A DNA stretch of 64,000 nucleotides from Acidithiobacillus ferruginosus (GTDB lineage Bacteria; Pseudomonadota; Gammaproteobacteria; Acidithiobacillales; Acidithiobacillaceae): NCBI RefSeq assembly GCF_018854495.1, contig NZ_JABBDR010000073.1, forward strand, positions 1 through 64,000, read 5' to 3'. The position numbers and the translations under genes were made by a program. Numbering within the stretch: position 1 is the stretch's first letter; each line of letters starts with the position of its first letter. Under the pieces are notes generated by a model that saw nothing but the letters and a program-made list of their open reading frames with translations, had not been told where the DNA came from and did no database searches. Positions 9,652 through 18,198 of this stretch are shown piece by piece.

Positions 9652-10796
9652 CAGGACACCTCCTCTGACTTAGTGTGAATATTTCCCGGCATCTTTCCAT
9701 AATTGAAGTAGGCGGCACATGCTCCTTCCGAGGAAACCATCAAGGAGCCCAGTGGCGTTTCCGGGGTGCATGCGGCACCAAAGACCTTGCATTCCCAAGG
9801 TTTTATGACCCCTTTGAGCACCTCTCCGCATTGACACGCCTTAGGATCGGCAATGGACAGATTGGGTACGGTAAAGCCGCGCTCGGCGTCAAAGGCGGCA
9901 AAGCGATCGCGGATTCTTACCCCGGAATGGTCGATGGAGCCGAGTCCCCGCCACTCGAAGTATTCGCGAATTTCGAACACTTGCTGGATGGCGTCGAGAG
10001 CCTGGGTGTTGCCCGCTTCGGGTACGATCCGTGCGTACTGGTTTTCCACTACACAGCGCCCCTCGGCCAATTGTTTCAGCAGCATCCATAGGGACTGCAG
10101 GATGTCCAGAGGCTCGAATCCTGCGATCACCACGGGTTTGTGATAATGCCCGGCGATAAAGTGATAGGGATGGGTGCCAATCACCATGCTGACATGACCA
10201 GGGCCGAGGAAACCGTCCAGCTCCATATCGGATGAGTCAAGAATAGCTTTGATGGTGGGCAACGTCGTAATGTGATTGCAGAATACGGAAAAATTGGATA
10301 CCTGCTGGCGTTCTGCGGCAAGAATAGTCAGCGCCGTCGCCGGCATGGTCGTTTCAAAACCGAGACCAAAGAATACCACTTCCCGGTCCGGGTTATCTCT
10401 GGCGAGGGCCAGCGCATCCAGCGGCGAATAGACCATCCGCACATCCGCACCCGTGGCCTTGGCCTGCAACAGGCTCTTGCGCGAGCCGGGAACCCGCATG
10501 GCGTCACCAAAGGTAGTGAATATCACTTCTGGACACTCGGCAATCGCCACGCAATCGTCCACCCGGCCCATGGGTAGCACGCAAACCGGACAACCTGGCC
10601 CATGCACCAGTTCCACCGAGGACGGCAGCATCTGCTCAATACCGTATTTGAAAATGGTATGGGTGTGGCCACCGCAAAACTCCATAAGTTGTAAGGGTCG
10701 GTTCGCGGTAGCCGGGATCAACGCTGCCAGCCTTTGAATATCCTTGACCAAATAGCGGGCCTTTTCAGGATCCCGGAACTCATCCACGTAACGCAT
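9651..10796 (-). CDS. hypD: hydrogenase maturation iron-sulfur protein HypD
   Basis: Scaffold that, with HypC, assembles the Fe(CN)2CO unit. Family motifs are visible: MEFCGGHTHTI, HGPGCPVCVLP, GFETT, GPGHVS and the C-terminal cysteines of the [4Fe-4S] site (KACQCGEVL, PWECKVFGAAC). At 381 aa it is full length. Its start lies 17 bases inside the SIS gene, and it overlaps hypE by one base. Confidence 0.95.
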   Translation of the reverse strand: MRYVDEFRDPEKARYLVKDIQRLAALIPATANRPLQLMEFCGGHTHTIFKYGIEQMLPSSVELVHGPGCPVCVLPMGRVDDCVAIAECPEVIFTTFGDAMRVPGSRKSLLQAKATGADVRMVYSPLDALALARDNPDREVVFFGLGFETTMPATALTILAAERQQVSNFSVFCNHITTLPTIKAILDSSDMELDGFLGPGHVSMVIGTHPYHFIAGHYHKPVVIAGFEPLDILQSLWMLLKQLAEGRCVVENQYARIVPEAGNTQALDAIQQVFEIREYFEWRGLGSIDHSGVRIRDRFAAFDAERGFTVPNLSIADPKACQCGEVLKGVIKPWECKVFGAACTPETPLGSLMVSSEGACAAYFNYGKMPGNIHTKSEEVS

Positions 10797-11478
10797 CTTC
10801 GGTTACCTCCGCCTGTAAGTCTCCGCGCCGGTCTGCCAGGATGGTATGCACCAGATCCCAGAGTATGTGAAAGGCCGTGACGTGGCATTCCTGGATACGG
10901 TGGATACTGTCCGTCTCCACCACCAAGAGGTAGTCCACCAGGCCGCTTGTCTGCATCTCACCTCCCTGCATGCCAGCAAGGCCGAAAGTTACCATGCCGA
11001 TTTCCCGGGCCTTGCGGTAGGCGGCCATGAGATTGGTGGAGTTGCCACTGGTCGAAAAGCCGAACAGCGCATCCCCCTGCCTGGCCAAGGCTGTCAATTG
11101 CCGTAAAAACACATGCTGAAAACCCACGTCATTACCGACGGCGGTCAGCATGGCCCGGTCACTCACCAGACTGTGCGCAGCCAAAGCCGGACGGCCCGTG
11201 GTAACAGGGTGCATGAACTCGACCGCCAAGTGGTCCGCATCACAGGAAGAGCCACCGTTCCCCATGGTGTAGAGTACGCCGCCAATCTGATAAACCGCTG
11301 CCAGGGCTGCCGCCATGGAAACCAGTGCCTCTGCGTGCACCGCAAAAAACTGTGCCTTGACGTTCCGGCTTTCGGCGGATTTCTGCCGCACAGACTCCAG
11401 CAGCGTCATTTTTTCCCGCTGCGAATTTTTGGCTTGGCCATGCAGAAAAGGATAGAGCTCCTGTAGAGGATCCATCAT
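10780..11478 (-). CDS. SIS-domain phosphoheptose-isomerase-like protein in hyp operon
   Basis: Sugar-isomerase fold protein of the GmhA/DiaA type. The phosphosugar-binding loop GNGGSSCDADHLAVEF, then FGFSTSGNSTN, matches GmhA motifs; the C-terminal HxxxxxLWDLVH helix is also typical. It sits between hypC and hypD with a 17-base overlap onto hypD, so it is an integral operon member and not a lipopolysaccharide gene by context. SIS proteins are known in some hyp clusters but their function there is not established. Two adjacent ATGs (11478, 11475) are possible. Confidence 0.8.
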   Translation of the reverse strand: MMDPLQELYPFLHGQAKNSQREKMTLLESVRQKSAESRNVKAQFFAVHAEALVSMAAALAAVYQIGGVLYTMGNGGSSCDADHLAVEFMHPVTTGRPALAAHSLVSDRAMLTAVGNDVGFQHVFLRQLTALARQGDALFGFSTSGNSTNLMAAYRKAREIGMVTFGLAGMQGGEMQTSGLVDYLLVVETDSIHRIQECHVTAFHILWDLVHTILADRRGDLQAEVTEDALRG

Positions 11479-11493
11479 TGCACCTCCTGGCGA

Positions 11494-11787
11494 TTACGCC
11501 ATGGGACCTGTTGACGCGGACTCCCGCATACGATCCATTTCCAGTTGGGCTTCGCCCAGTTGCGTCAACACATCCAGCGTCAGGGCTGCTTCTTCTGCGC
11601 TGATGCGACTCATGGCAAAACCCACATGTACCAGCACCCAGTCACCGACACAGGACTCTGGGGAGTGCTCCGCATCGGTAATGCAGGCGATATTGACCTC
11701 CCGTCGTACCCCATTGATGGCTACCTCCGCCCGCCGTTCTCGCGCGCTGATGACTCTGGTGATCTGACCTGGAATACCTAGACACAT
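11494..11787 (-). CDS. hypC: hydrogenase maturation chaperone HypC/HupF
   Basis: Small chaperone that carries the iron ligand unit with HypD and then binds the large-subunit precursor. It begins MCLGIPGQI, giving the essential Cys2, and has VGDWVLVHVGFAMSRISAEEA, the family hallmark. At 97 aa it has a slightly long, charged C-terminal tail. The start ATG at 11787 lies 10 bases inside hypF. Confidence 0.95.
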   Translation of the reverse strand: MCLGIPGQITRVISARERRAEVAINGVRREVNIACITDAEHSPESCVGDWVLVHVGFAMSRISAEEAALTLDVLTQLGEAQLEMDRMRESASTGPMA

Positions 11788-14189
11788 GGCTCATGCCCTC
11801 CTGCAATATGATGTTGACCAGTAACGATTTGCGCGGCCGCCACCACAGCCTGCCCAAAAGCGAGGCCGCCGTCGTTGGCGGGGATCAGATGCGGAACCAG
11901 AACCTCCAGCCCCAAGGATTCCAGAGCCTCCCGGGTTGCCCGCAGCAGGGTCAGATTCTGAAAAACGCCCCCTGACAAAGCGACGGTAGTGGTCCAGGGG
12001 GTGGCACCCAAGGTCCTCCTGATTAATTGCACCAGGCTGGCGGCGAGGCCTTTGTGGAAGCGCGCAGCAATCGTTTCTACCGGAATTCCGCCCTGGAGGT
12101 CGTCCAGCAACGGCGACCACAAGGTTCGCGGATCCATCTGAATGAAGTGTTTTTCGCTTTCAGCGATCTCGAAAGGATAGCCAGGTTCCGAGGCATTTCC
12201 CATGACAGACAGATCGACGCTGGCCTCCAGCAGCATGGCCGCCTGCCCTTCATAGCTCACCCGGTCCATACACAGGCCACAGACTGCGCTGACGGCGTCG
12301 AAAAGCCGTCCGGCAGAGCTACAGAGCGGTGTGCAGACGTTTCTGTCCCGCATATGTAACAACTGCTCCACCGGCTTTTTGCCAAGGTATTCCATGATGG
12401 ACAGATTAGTGAATCGTTGGCGTGCAACAGGCCAACCGAAGGCATCCGCAAACTGCACAAGGGCGTTACGCCACGGTTCACGCATCGCGAGATTGCCCCC
12501 CGGTAAAGCGGACGGGCGCAACCCACCCAGGTGACGAATTTCGCAGTAACTCACCTGCAAACACTCACAACCCCACAAAGCGCCCGCATCGCCCAGACCC
12601 ATACCGTCCAGCGCTAAGGCGATGATCGGCGGATGGTCCAGCGGCAGGCGGTGTTCTGCCATGACGGCCGCAATATGGGCGTGATGGTGTTGTACGGAAA
12701 TCAGGGGGAGGTCGCTTTTTTCCGATATCTCCACTCCCCACTTGCGCGACAGATATTCGGGGTGACGGTCCACTACGACGGCTTTGGGTACATGCTGAAA
12801 AATCCGGGCGTAGAGGGCATGATTCCGGACAGTGTCATCCCAGACCGCTGCCTGTTCAAGATCGCCCATGTGCTGGGAAAGGATTGCTTGCCCGTCCTTG
12901 ATCAGGCAGAAAGTGTTCTTGAGCTCCCCACCTAACGCCAGCAAGTCCGGAGACGCATCGAACCCCTCGGGCAGCGGCAATGACTCCGGCGCGTAGCCAC
13001 GCCCCCGGCGCAGCATCATGGTGTCGTCTCCCGCCATCTGTATCACAGAATCATCGACGCGGTTGATGATTGCCCGATCATGGGTCAGCATCCAGTCGGT
13101 CACTCCCCGCAGTGCCCGGACGGCAGCCGCATCGTCAACAACCTGCGGAGCATCCGAGAGATTTCCACTTGTCAGTACAATCGGTCGGTCCATCCGGCGC
13201 ATCAGGAGATGGTGCAGGGGGGTATAGGGCAGCATAAACCCGAGCCGCTGCATCCCCGGCGCAATATCGAACGCCAGGGAGTCGGTGTTCAAACGGTTCA
13301 GCAGCACGATGGGCGCCTGATGAGACTGCAGCAAATTCTCTTCTGCGTGGCTCACGTGCGCATAGCGACGCACGATCTCCAGATCCCTGGCCATTAACGC
13401 CAAAGGCTTATGGGGACGGTGTTTGCGCAGGCGCAAAGCGGACACTGCATGGTCATTCGTGGCATCGCAGGCGAGATGAAAACCGCCAAGCCCTTTGATG
13501 AGGACGATTTCCCCGCGTTTGAGAAGATTGGTCGCCGCGTCCACCGCGTCCAGTTGGGTATACCGGTCGGCACTGACCGCGTGGCCATCGAGCCGGACGA
13601 GCCGGGCCTTCGGGCCGCAGGCATGGCAGGCCACCGGTTGCGCGTGGAAGCGCCGGTCTTCCGGATTTTCGTACTCCGCACGGCAATCCTTGCAGAGGGG
13701 AAAGATGTTCATGGAAGTATGGGCGCGGTCATAAGGAATGTCTTCGAGGATCGAAAAACGCGGACCACAGTGCGTACAATTGGTGAAAGGATAACGATAA
13801 CGCCGATTGAAGGGATCGAAAATCTCCTGTAGGCAGGCAGGACAGGTAGCGGCATCGGGCACCGCCCCCGTATGTACCTCTCCAGAGCGGCTGGTACTGA
13901 TGCTGAAAGTTCCCTCAGGCGGATCTTCGCACAAATATCCGCGCACCACCTCGTCAATGCGTGCGAGGGGAGGTGGTTCGTCGCGCAGCCGGATCAGAAA
14001 TCGATCCCGCTCTGATGCAGGCCCCCAGATCCGGATCAGCACGCCTTTCCCATCGTTGCATACATCGCCAGAGAGTCCACAGTCGCGGGCAAGGCGCCAA
14101 ACCGCAGGACGGAACCCAACGCCCTGAACCAGTCCGCGCACCCGGACTTCCTCGCCCAGGGTTGCGGTCTGGTCTGGGGAGAAACTCAT
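11778..14189 (-). CDS. hypF: carbamoyltransferase HypF
   Basis: Makes the carbamoyl-HypE precursor of the cyanide ligands from carbamoyl phosphate and ATP. Domains in order: acylphosphatase (RVRGLVQGVGFRPAVWRLA), two zinc-finger units (CPACLQEI, CTHCGPRF, CKDCRAEY, CHACGP), a YrdC-like domain and a Kae1-like domain with the HHHAHIAAVMAEH metal site. At 803 aa it is normal. The ATG at 14189 forms an ATGA overlap with the NHL stop, so I prefer it to the upstream TTG at 14204. Confidence 0.95.
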   Translation of the reverse strand: MSFSPDQTATLGEEVRVRGLVQGVGFRPAVWRLARDCGLSGDVCNDGKGVLIRIWGPASERDRFLIRLRDEPPPLARIDEVVRGYLCEDPPEGTFSISTSRSGEVHTGAVPDAATCPACLQEIFDPFNRRYRYPFTNCTHCGPRFSILEDIPYDRAHTSMNIFPLCKDCRAEYENPEDRRFHAQPVACHACGPKARLVRLDGHAVSADRYTQLDAVDAATNLLKRGEIVLIKGLGGFHLACDATNDHAVSALRLRKHRPHKPLALMARDLEIVRRYAHVSHAEENLLQSHQAPIVLLNRLNTDSLAFDIAPGMQRLGFMLPYTPLHHLLMRRMDRPIVLTSGNLSDAPQVVDDAAAVRALRGVTDWMLTHDRAIINRVDDSVIQMAGDDTMMLRRGRGYAPESLPLPEGFDASPDLLALGGELKNTFCLIKDGQAILSQHMGDLEQAAVWDDTVRNHALYARIFQHVPKAVVVDRHPEYLSRKWGVEISEKSDLPLISVQHHHAHIAAVMAEHRLPLDHPPIIALALDGMGLGDAGALWGCECLQVSYCEIRHLGGLRPSALPGGNLAMREPWRNALVQFADAFGWPVARQRFTNLSIMEYLGKKPVEQLLHMRDRNVCTPLCSSAGRLFDAVSAVCGLCMDRVSYEGQAAMLLEASVDLSVMGNASEPGYPFEIAESEKHFIQMDPRTLWSPLLDDLQGGIPVETIAARFHKGLAASLVQLIRRTLGATPWTTTVALSGGVFQNLTLLRATREALESLGLEVLVPHLIPANDGGLAFGQAVVAAAQIVTGQHHIAGGHEPCV

Positions 14190-15382
14190 GACCGTCTGTC
14201 CCAAAGCAGGACACGGTTGTTACCCGAGTCGGCGATGATCACGCTCTTTCCCGCAGGAGAAATCCCATAGGGCCAGCACAGCGTATTGCGCCCCACCACG
14301 CCCCAGCGGTTATCCCCCTTGTGCTGAAAACCATCCTGACCGGCAAGGGTACGTGCTGGAGCATCCGTCAACAGATCGTCCGCCTGCCAACCCAACAGCC
14401 GGCTGTTGGCCGTATCCGCCACAATTAGCCAGTTTTCCGTGGCGGTCACCCCATAGGGCATATTGAAGCAGGCCGCATTGGGAAAATAACTACCACGATT
14501 GTGGGCGTTCTGAGTAAAATCGGGCTGCCCGAGGACCATATCGGCCATCTGACCATGATGTTGTGGTGCCCCACGCCAGAGTAACACCCGGTTGTTCCCC
14601 GCATCTCCAATAACCAGCCAATCCTTGAAACGGGTTACCGCATGGGGCCAGCGCATACTCATGGCGTCCGCTTCATGACCACCGTTCTCGTCCCGGCAAT
14701 GAAAATCTGCTTGGCCCAGGACGCCGTCCGCAGGTTGTCCATTTCCCGTGGGAATCCCTTCCCACCAGAGAACGCGACGGTTGCCCGAATCCGCGACATA
14801 AAGCCTGACCCCGTCCCAAAAGACCCCATAGGGCCAGTACAGGGTAGACGCGGATGGTTGCGACGCACCGCAATTGATTTCCATCGACACAAAATCGGTT
14901 TGGCCGAGAACCAGATCCGCCGGAGTATGGCTTTCATTCGGTACTTTATGCCAGATCAACACCCGGTGGTTCCAGACATCTGCCACCGCCATCCCGTCGC
15001 CAACCGGACAGATTCCGGTGGGAACATTCAGCGATGCCGCGCCCACAGGGCCGTGAGCATTGCGTCCCCCGTCCCGCTTGAAGTCCGGCTGACCAATGAG
15101 CCAAGTGGCAGGCTGACCATCCGCTTCGGGTAACATCGGCCACCCCAGCAAGCGATGATGGCCGGTATCCGCCACCCAAAAAGATCCGTCAGTCATGAGA
15201 CTGGCCCCGCGAGGACCGAAAAGCGTCTGCGAGGAAGGAGCCACAGGAACGACGACCCCCTTGGGCTGTACCTGCTCCCCCAGGATGACCCGTGCTCCGG
15301 TCTCTACCAGTAACTGCTCTGAAGGGCTGGCGGCTGGCCGGTTCCGGTTGGTGGCACTCAGGGGAAGGGTATATTCAGTCAT
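14186..15382 (-). CDS. NHL-repeat beta-propeller protein
   Basis: 398-aa protein made of about six repeats carrying phrases such as VADTGHHRLLGW, VADVWNHRVLIW, VADSGNRRVLWW, GDAGNNRVLLW, VADTANSRLLGW and IADSGNNRVLLW, alternating with LGQxDF; this is an NHL propeller. There is no signal peptide, so it is probably cytosolic, like the hydrogenase. It overlaps the NifU-Rieske gene by 8 bases and hypF by 4. NHL proteins are, to my knowledge, recurrent accessory genes of group 2a hydrogenase clusters with no assigned biochemical role; a scaffold or docking role is inference. Confidence 0.8.
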   Translation of the reverse strand: MTEYTLPLSATNRNRPAASPSEQLLVETGARVILGEQVQPKGVVVPVAPSSQTLFGPRGASLMTDGSFWVADTGHHRLLGWPMLPEADGQPATWLIGQPDFKRDGGRNAHGPVGAASLNVPTGICPVGDGMAVADVWNHRVLIWHKVPNESHTPADLVLGQTDFVSMEINCGASQPSASTLYWPYGVFWDGVRLYVADSGNRRVLWWEGIPTGNGQPADGVLGQADFHCRDENGGHEADAMSMRWPHAVTRFKDWLVIGDAGNNRVLLWRGAPQHHGQMADMVLGQPDFTQNAHNRGSYFPNAACFNMPYGVTATENWLIVADTANSRLLGWQADDLLTDAPARTLAGQDGFQHKGDNRWGVVGRNTLCWPYGISPAGKSVIIADSGNNRVLLWDRRS

Positions 15383-16280
15383 GATTCCTCCTCACCTGGA
15401 TCTCGCCATCGACCATCCGCACCGCCCAGGGCTCCAACTGGATTTCGGGTATCGTCAGACATTCTCCGCTCTCCAACGCAAACTGGAATCCGTGATGCGG
15501 ACAAGTCAGAACACCAGCTGGATCTATCTCTCCCTCATCAAGAGGCATACCCAGATGGGCGCAGGCATTACGGTAACAGTGCACATCCCCATCCGGACCG
15601 CGCCAAAACAGCAAGGCATCGGAAAGAACATCCCGGGCGAGCAGGCTGTTTCGCGGCAGATCCTCCAGCCGCAGTGCCGGCAGCCAGGGATGACGCCCGC
15701 CAATAGCAAAGGGGCTGATACGCTGTTCAGTCCCTTCACCGTTCGGCACGGTGGCTGCATGTTGACGACCTACCGTTTCAATATGGCATATTTCCGGGCA
15801 GGCCTCGCGGATTGCTTTCTCCACCCCTTCCGACAGGGTCAGTGAGGAAGATGGGCAACCGTGACAAGACCCCAGCAAGCGCAAAACTACCGTATCGGGC
15901 GGACGCAATTCGACCAGTTCGACATTGCCGCCATGGCCTTCCAGACCTGGGCGCACACTATCCAGTGCCGCTTCGATGCGTTCCTGCAGGGAGGGCCGAA
16001 CCAGACCCAGGGTCCGCAGCACCGCATAGACATACGGATCTGCTGCAGCTTCCCGCAAGCCGGTGGCCCCCTGTGGAGCATTCTGCACGGTACGAATAAG
16101 ACGCCGCAAACATTCCCTGTAAATCGCCTCCCAGCCATTGCGCAGTGCCAGCACCGTTCTTAGCTGTGTTTCATCCCATCCCTGTATGATTTTTTCGAGG
16201 CTGCCCAACCGGGCAATATCTTCTGTCAGGGTATCAGCTTCCCTGCTTTCAATGTCCTCAGGCACGGGTGACGTCGCCAT
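15375..16280 (-). CDS. NifU-domain/Rieske ferredoxin fusion protein
   Basis: Probable electron-transfer or Fe-S protein for the hydrogenase. After an N-terminal helical part (~95 aa), a NifU C-terminal-type domain spans about residues 96-175 with RPGLEGHGGNVELVEL and the CxxC pair GSCHGCPSS. A Rieske domain follows from ~190 with CAHLGMPL and CPHHGFQF, the CxH and CxxH ligands of a [2Fe-2S] cluster. It has no signal peptide or membrane segment. Huc-type (group 2a) clusters of mycobacteria contain a similar Rieske accessory gene (HucE), so a role in taking electrons from HupSL is plausible. It starts one base after the stop of the 74-aa membrane protein. Confidence 0.85.
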   Translation of the reverse strand: MATSPVPEDIESREADTLTEDIARLGSLEKIIQGWDETQLRTVLALRNGWEAIYRECLRRLIRTVQNAPQGATGLREAAADPYVYAVLRTLGLVRPSLQERIEAALDSVRPGLEGHGGNVELVELRPPDTVVLRLLGSCHGCPSSSLTLSEGVEKAIREACPEICHIETVGRQHAATVPNGEGTEQRISPFAIGGRHPWLPALRLEDLPRNSLLARDVLSDALLFWRGPDGDVHCYRNACAHLGMPLDEGEIDPAGVLTCPHHGFQFALESGECLTIPEIQLEPWAVRMVDGEIQVRRNHD

Positions 16281-16281
16281 G

Positions 16282-16506
16282 TCATGCGTACTTCAAATTC
16301 AGAAAAAGGATGGGTTGCAGGGCGCCACACAGGAGGCCAGCAACCAGACAATCCACCAGATACGGAATGCCGGCTAAATGTCCGGCAACGACGACCACAG
16401 CAGCCAAGATGATGTTGGCCGCCAGCAGCATCAGAACCAGCCGGGTATCTTTGAACAGCTTTCCGCGCAGGAATAATCCTGCCGAGTTCCATATCATGTC
16501 CCACAT
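16282..16506 (-). CDS. small two-helix membrane protein (74 aa)
   Basis: Unrecognised family. Two hydrophobic segments, LVLMLLAANIILAAVVVVAG (residues ~23-42) and VDCLVAGLLCGALQPILFL (~51-69), predict a small inner-membrane protein. A strong AGGAGGAGG precedes the ATG. Its position between another small membrane protein and the NifU-Rieske gene suggests a membrane anchor or quinone-side partner for the otherwise soluble hydrogenase; this is inference. Confidence 0.65.
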   Translation of the reverse strand: MWDMIWNSAGLFLRGKLFKDTRLVLMLLAANIILAAVVVVAGHLAGIPYLVDCLVAGLLCGALQPILFLNLKYA

Positions 16507-16536
16507 ATTATCCTCCTCCTTTGGGTATCCTCGACT

Positions 16537-16764
16537 TCAGATCAGTACAAGGATAATCGTACCCAAGACCACGCCGGGAATGACGGGCATCGCCGCATAC
16601 ATGCCCCCCATCATTGCCGCCAGTTTGTAATCACCCAGATTTTTGCCGCCGATCAGCATCCCCGACACGGCACCCGCCAACACCCCAACCAATCCACCCA
16701 GCAAAATCCATAGAATGACGATCGCCTGTATCTGTTGACCGTCGAACGCGTTCAGTGCCGACAT
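16537..16764 (-). CDS. small two-helix membrane protein (75 aa)
   Basis: Unrecognised family. A Gly/Ala-rich helix, ILWILLGGLVGVLAGAVSGM, and a second helix ending PGVVLGTIILVLI give two transmembrane segments. The sequence is unlike its 74-aa neighbour apart from topology. It starts with ATG after GGAGAG and sits 24 bases after the TPR gene. The pair could form a small membrane subcomplex of the hydrogenase system. Confidence 0.65.
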   Translation of the reverse strand: MSALNAFDGQQIQAIVILWILLGGLVGVLAGAVSGMLIGGKNLGDYKLAAMMGGMYAAMPVIPGVVLGTIILVLI

Positions 16765-16788
16765 AGGTGCTCTCCAATATTTTCCCGG

Positions 16789-17769
16789 TTAATGTACAGA
16801 TCCATGTTCGCTTAACAGTGCCAGGGTTTCGTCCAGAGCTACGCGGACTAACCTTGACTTATCCATTTCCCCCATTTCCATGAAGATCTTTTCTGCGGTC
16901 TCATATAGCCTGGCTGCTTCACCCAGATTACGAATATTGCCGAGTTCCGGGTTCTCTGGGTCGTCAGGCAGGTTCCTCAGCGCGTTGGCCATATTGCTGA
17001 TGGTGTTTGCATATTCCTCCGGTCGCTCTTTGGGGGTTCGTACCCGCAAGGCCTCCCGATAGGCTTCCAGGGCGCGCAGGTTATTTTCGACCGGATGCGC
17101 ACTGCTGCTGTACTGCAGGGCATTACCGAGGTTGTTTTGCAGCATGGCGTATTCCGTCGGATGAGCGTCAAGGGTGACAGCACGCAATGCAGACTCATAG
17201 GATTGGACGGCCAGTGCCTCGCGCATTTTGGAAGCCTCATCACCCATGGTCATGGACAGATAGGCGGTAGCCAGATTGTTATGGATGATCGCATATTCGC
17301 GCGGGAATTTATCCGCAGTAAAAATGCGTAAGGCGCTGTGATACTTCGTTACGGCGTCTGGAAACGACACCTTCCCCGCCACAGCGAGTCCTTGTAGGGC
17401 CAGTCCCTCGTTCATCTCGGTTTCGGCAACCTCTTCGGCGCTCCCCAAGGTCTGCAGTACTGGTAACGCACTACGCAGACAAGCAACAGCTTCTTCAAGC
17501 ACCCGCGTATCGCCAGGCGTTGCCAGCAAGGCAGTTGCCTGTCCAGCCAATAGCCGTGCCCGTAGCAAGACGTCCCCATCCGGACAAACCTGTAAACCTT
17601 CTTTATATAGGTTGTTGACCTGCTCGAGATCCTCTGGTCGGCGCGGGTGCCGCTGTAGACCCAGCGCGATCTCCATGAGCATTTCCGCACGCTCTCCAGC
17701 CGGAATACTGTCATCCCGAGCGGTTCTCAAGGCGACCTGATATTCCGTTTCTGCCAAAGTACTGGACAT
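16789..17769 (-). CDS. tetratricopeptide-repeat protein
   Basis: 326-aa all-helical protein with several TPR-like units (for example YAIIHNNLATAYLSMT, YAMLQNNLGNALQYSS, YANTISNMANALRNL), so a protein-protein scaffold. No signal peptide. GGAGGTC lies ahead of the ATG. It is the first gene of the accessory/maturation operon, directly downstream of the sigma-70 promoter and operator. TPR genes recur in group 2a hydrogenase neighbourhoods; the partner is not known from the sequence. Confidence 0.75.
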   Translation of the reverse strand: MSSTLAETEYQVALRTARDDSIPAGERAEMLMEIALGLQRHPRRPEDLEQVNNLYKEGLQVCPDGDVLLRARLLAGQATALLATPGDTRVLEEAVACLRSALPVLQTLGSAEEVAETEMNEGLALQGLAVAGKVSFPDAVTKYHSALRIFTADKFPREYAIIHNNLATAYLSMTMGDEASKMREALAVQSYESALRAVTLDAHPTEYAMLQNNLGNALQYSSSAHPVENNLRALEAYREALRVRTPKERPEEYANTISNMANALRNLPDDPENPELGNIRNLGEAARLYETAEKIFMEMGEMDKSRLVRVALDETLALLSEHGSVH

Positions 17770-17792
17770 GAAAGACCTCCGAGTGGAACACG

Positions 17793-17815
17793 GTTTGTAA
17801 TGTTTATTTACAAAC
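17793..17815. promoter_or_regulatory. palindromic operator candidate
   Basis: GTTTGTAA, 7-base spacer, TTACAAAC: a perfect 8-bp inverted repeat directly downstream of the -10 box at 17818-17823, covering the expected transcription start. Typical placement for a repressor site. The cognate regulator is not evident in the window. Confidence 0.6.
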
Positions 17816-17817
17816 TT

Positions 17818-17845
17818 AGTATAGCGCAGAAAGCAGTGCTGTCAA
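17818..17845 (-). promoter_or_regulatory. sigma-70-type promoter for TPR-hyp operon
   Basis: Read on the minus strand: TTGACA at 17845-17840, 16-base spacer, TATACT at 17823-17818. The start point would be near 17810, about 40 bases before the TPR gene start at 17769. A near-consensus promoter, unlike the sigma-54 promoter of hupSL. Confidence 0.7.
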
Positions 17846-17860
17846 GTACAATTACATATA

Positions 17861-17877
17861 TGATAAGTTTCTTATCA
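17861..17877. repeat. 7-bp inverted repeat after the 105-aa gene
   Basis: TGATAAG-TTT-CTTATCA, a perfect hairpin just beyond the stop codon of the small gene ending at 17881. It is AT-rich and has no clean U-run, so it is at best a weak terminator; it may be another regulator site. Confidence 0.45.
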
Positions 17878-17880
17878 ATA

Positions 17881-18198
17881 TCACTCTGGACACAGCTGAC
17901 TCGTCTGCCACGCTCCCTGTTCTGGTATCCACAGAAAGGAAAGAACCCCCTCGTAGTTCTCCTGCAGTTCATGCTCCCTCAGGAAGATGCGGAGATCGAT
18001 CACCCGATCGCCAGCAAGATTGCGACGCTTCAGCAAAAAGCCACCAACACTACCAGGATGTAAGGGGATCAAATGCAAACATGCCGATCGCCAGAGCACG
18101 GCAACCGCCCGGAGATCGGCCATGGCATCGCGATAGACGGACGCGGGAATAAAAAGGTACCCGTCCTTCAACAGAAGATTAACAACATTCTCAGTCAT
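17881..18198 (-). CDS. hypothetical protein at end of hup operon (105 aa)
   Basis: Not recognised. 105 aa, mixed charge, no transmembrane segment, no cysteine cluster. Its start forms an ATGA overlap with the hydrogenase protease stop, so it is translated with the hup operon and is its last gene. Function may be in large-subunit maturation by context only. Confidence 0.6.
   Translation of the reverse strand: MTENVVNLLLKDGYLFIPASVYRDAMADLRAVAVLWRSACLHLIPLHPGSVGGFLLKRRNLAGDRVIDLRIFLREHELQENYEGVLSFLWIPEQGAWQTSQLCPE

Noticed and set aside
10780-11478. Annotation as gmhA of LPS heptose synthesis
   Set aside because: Embedded and overlapped within the hyp series, with no LPS genes around it; only the fold is shared.
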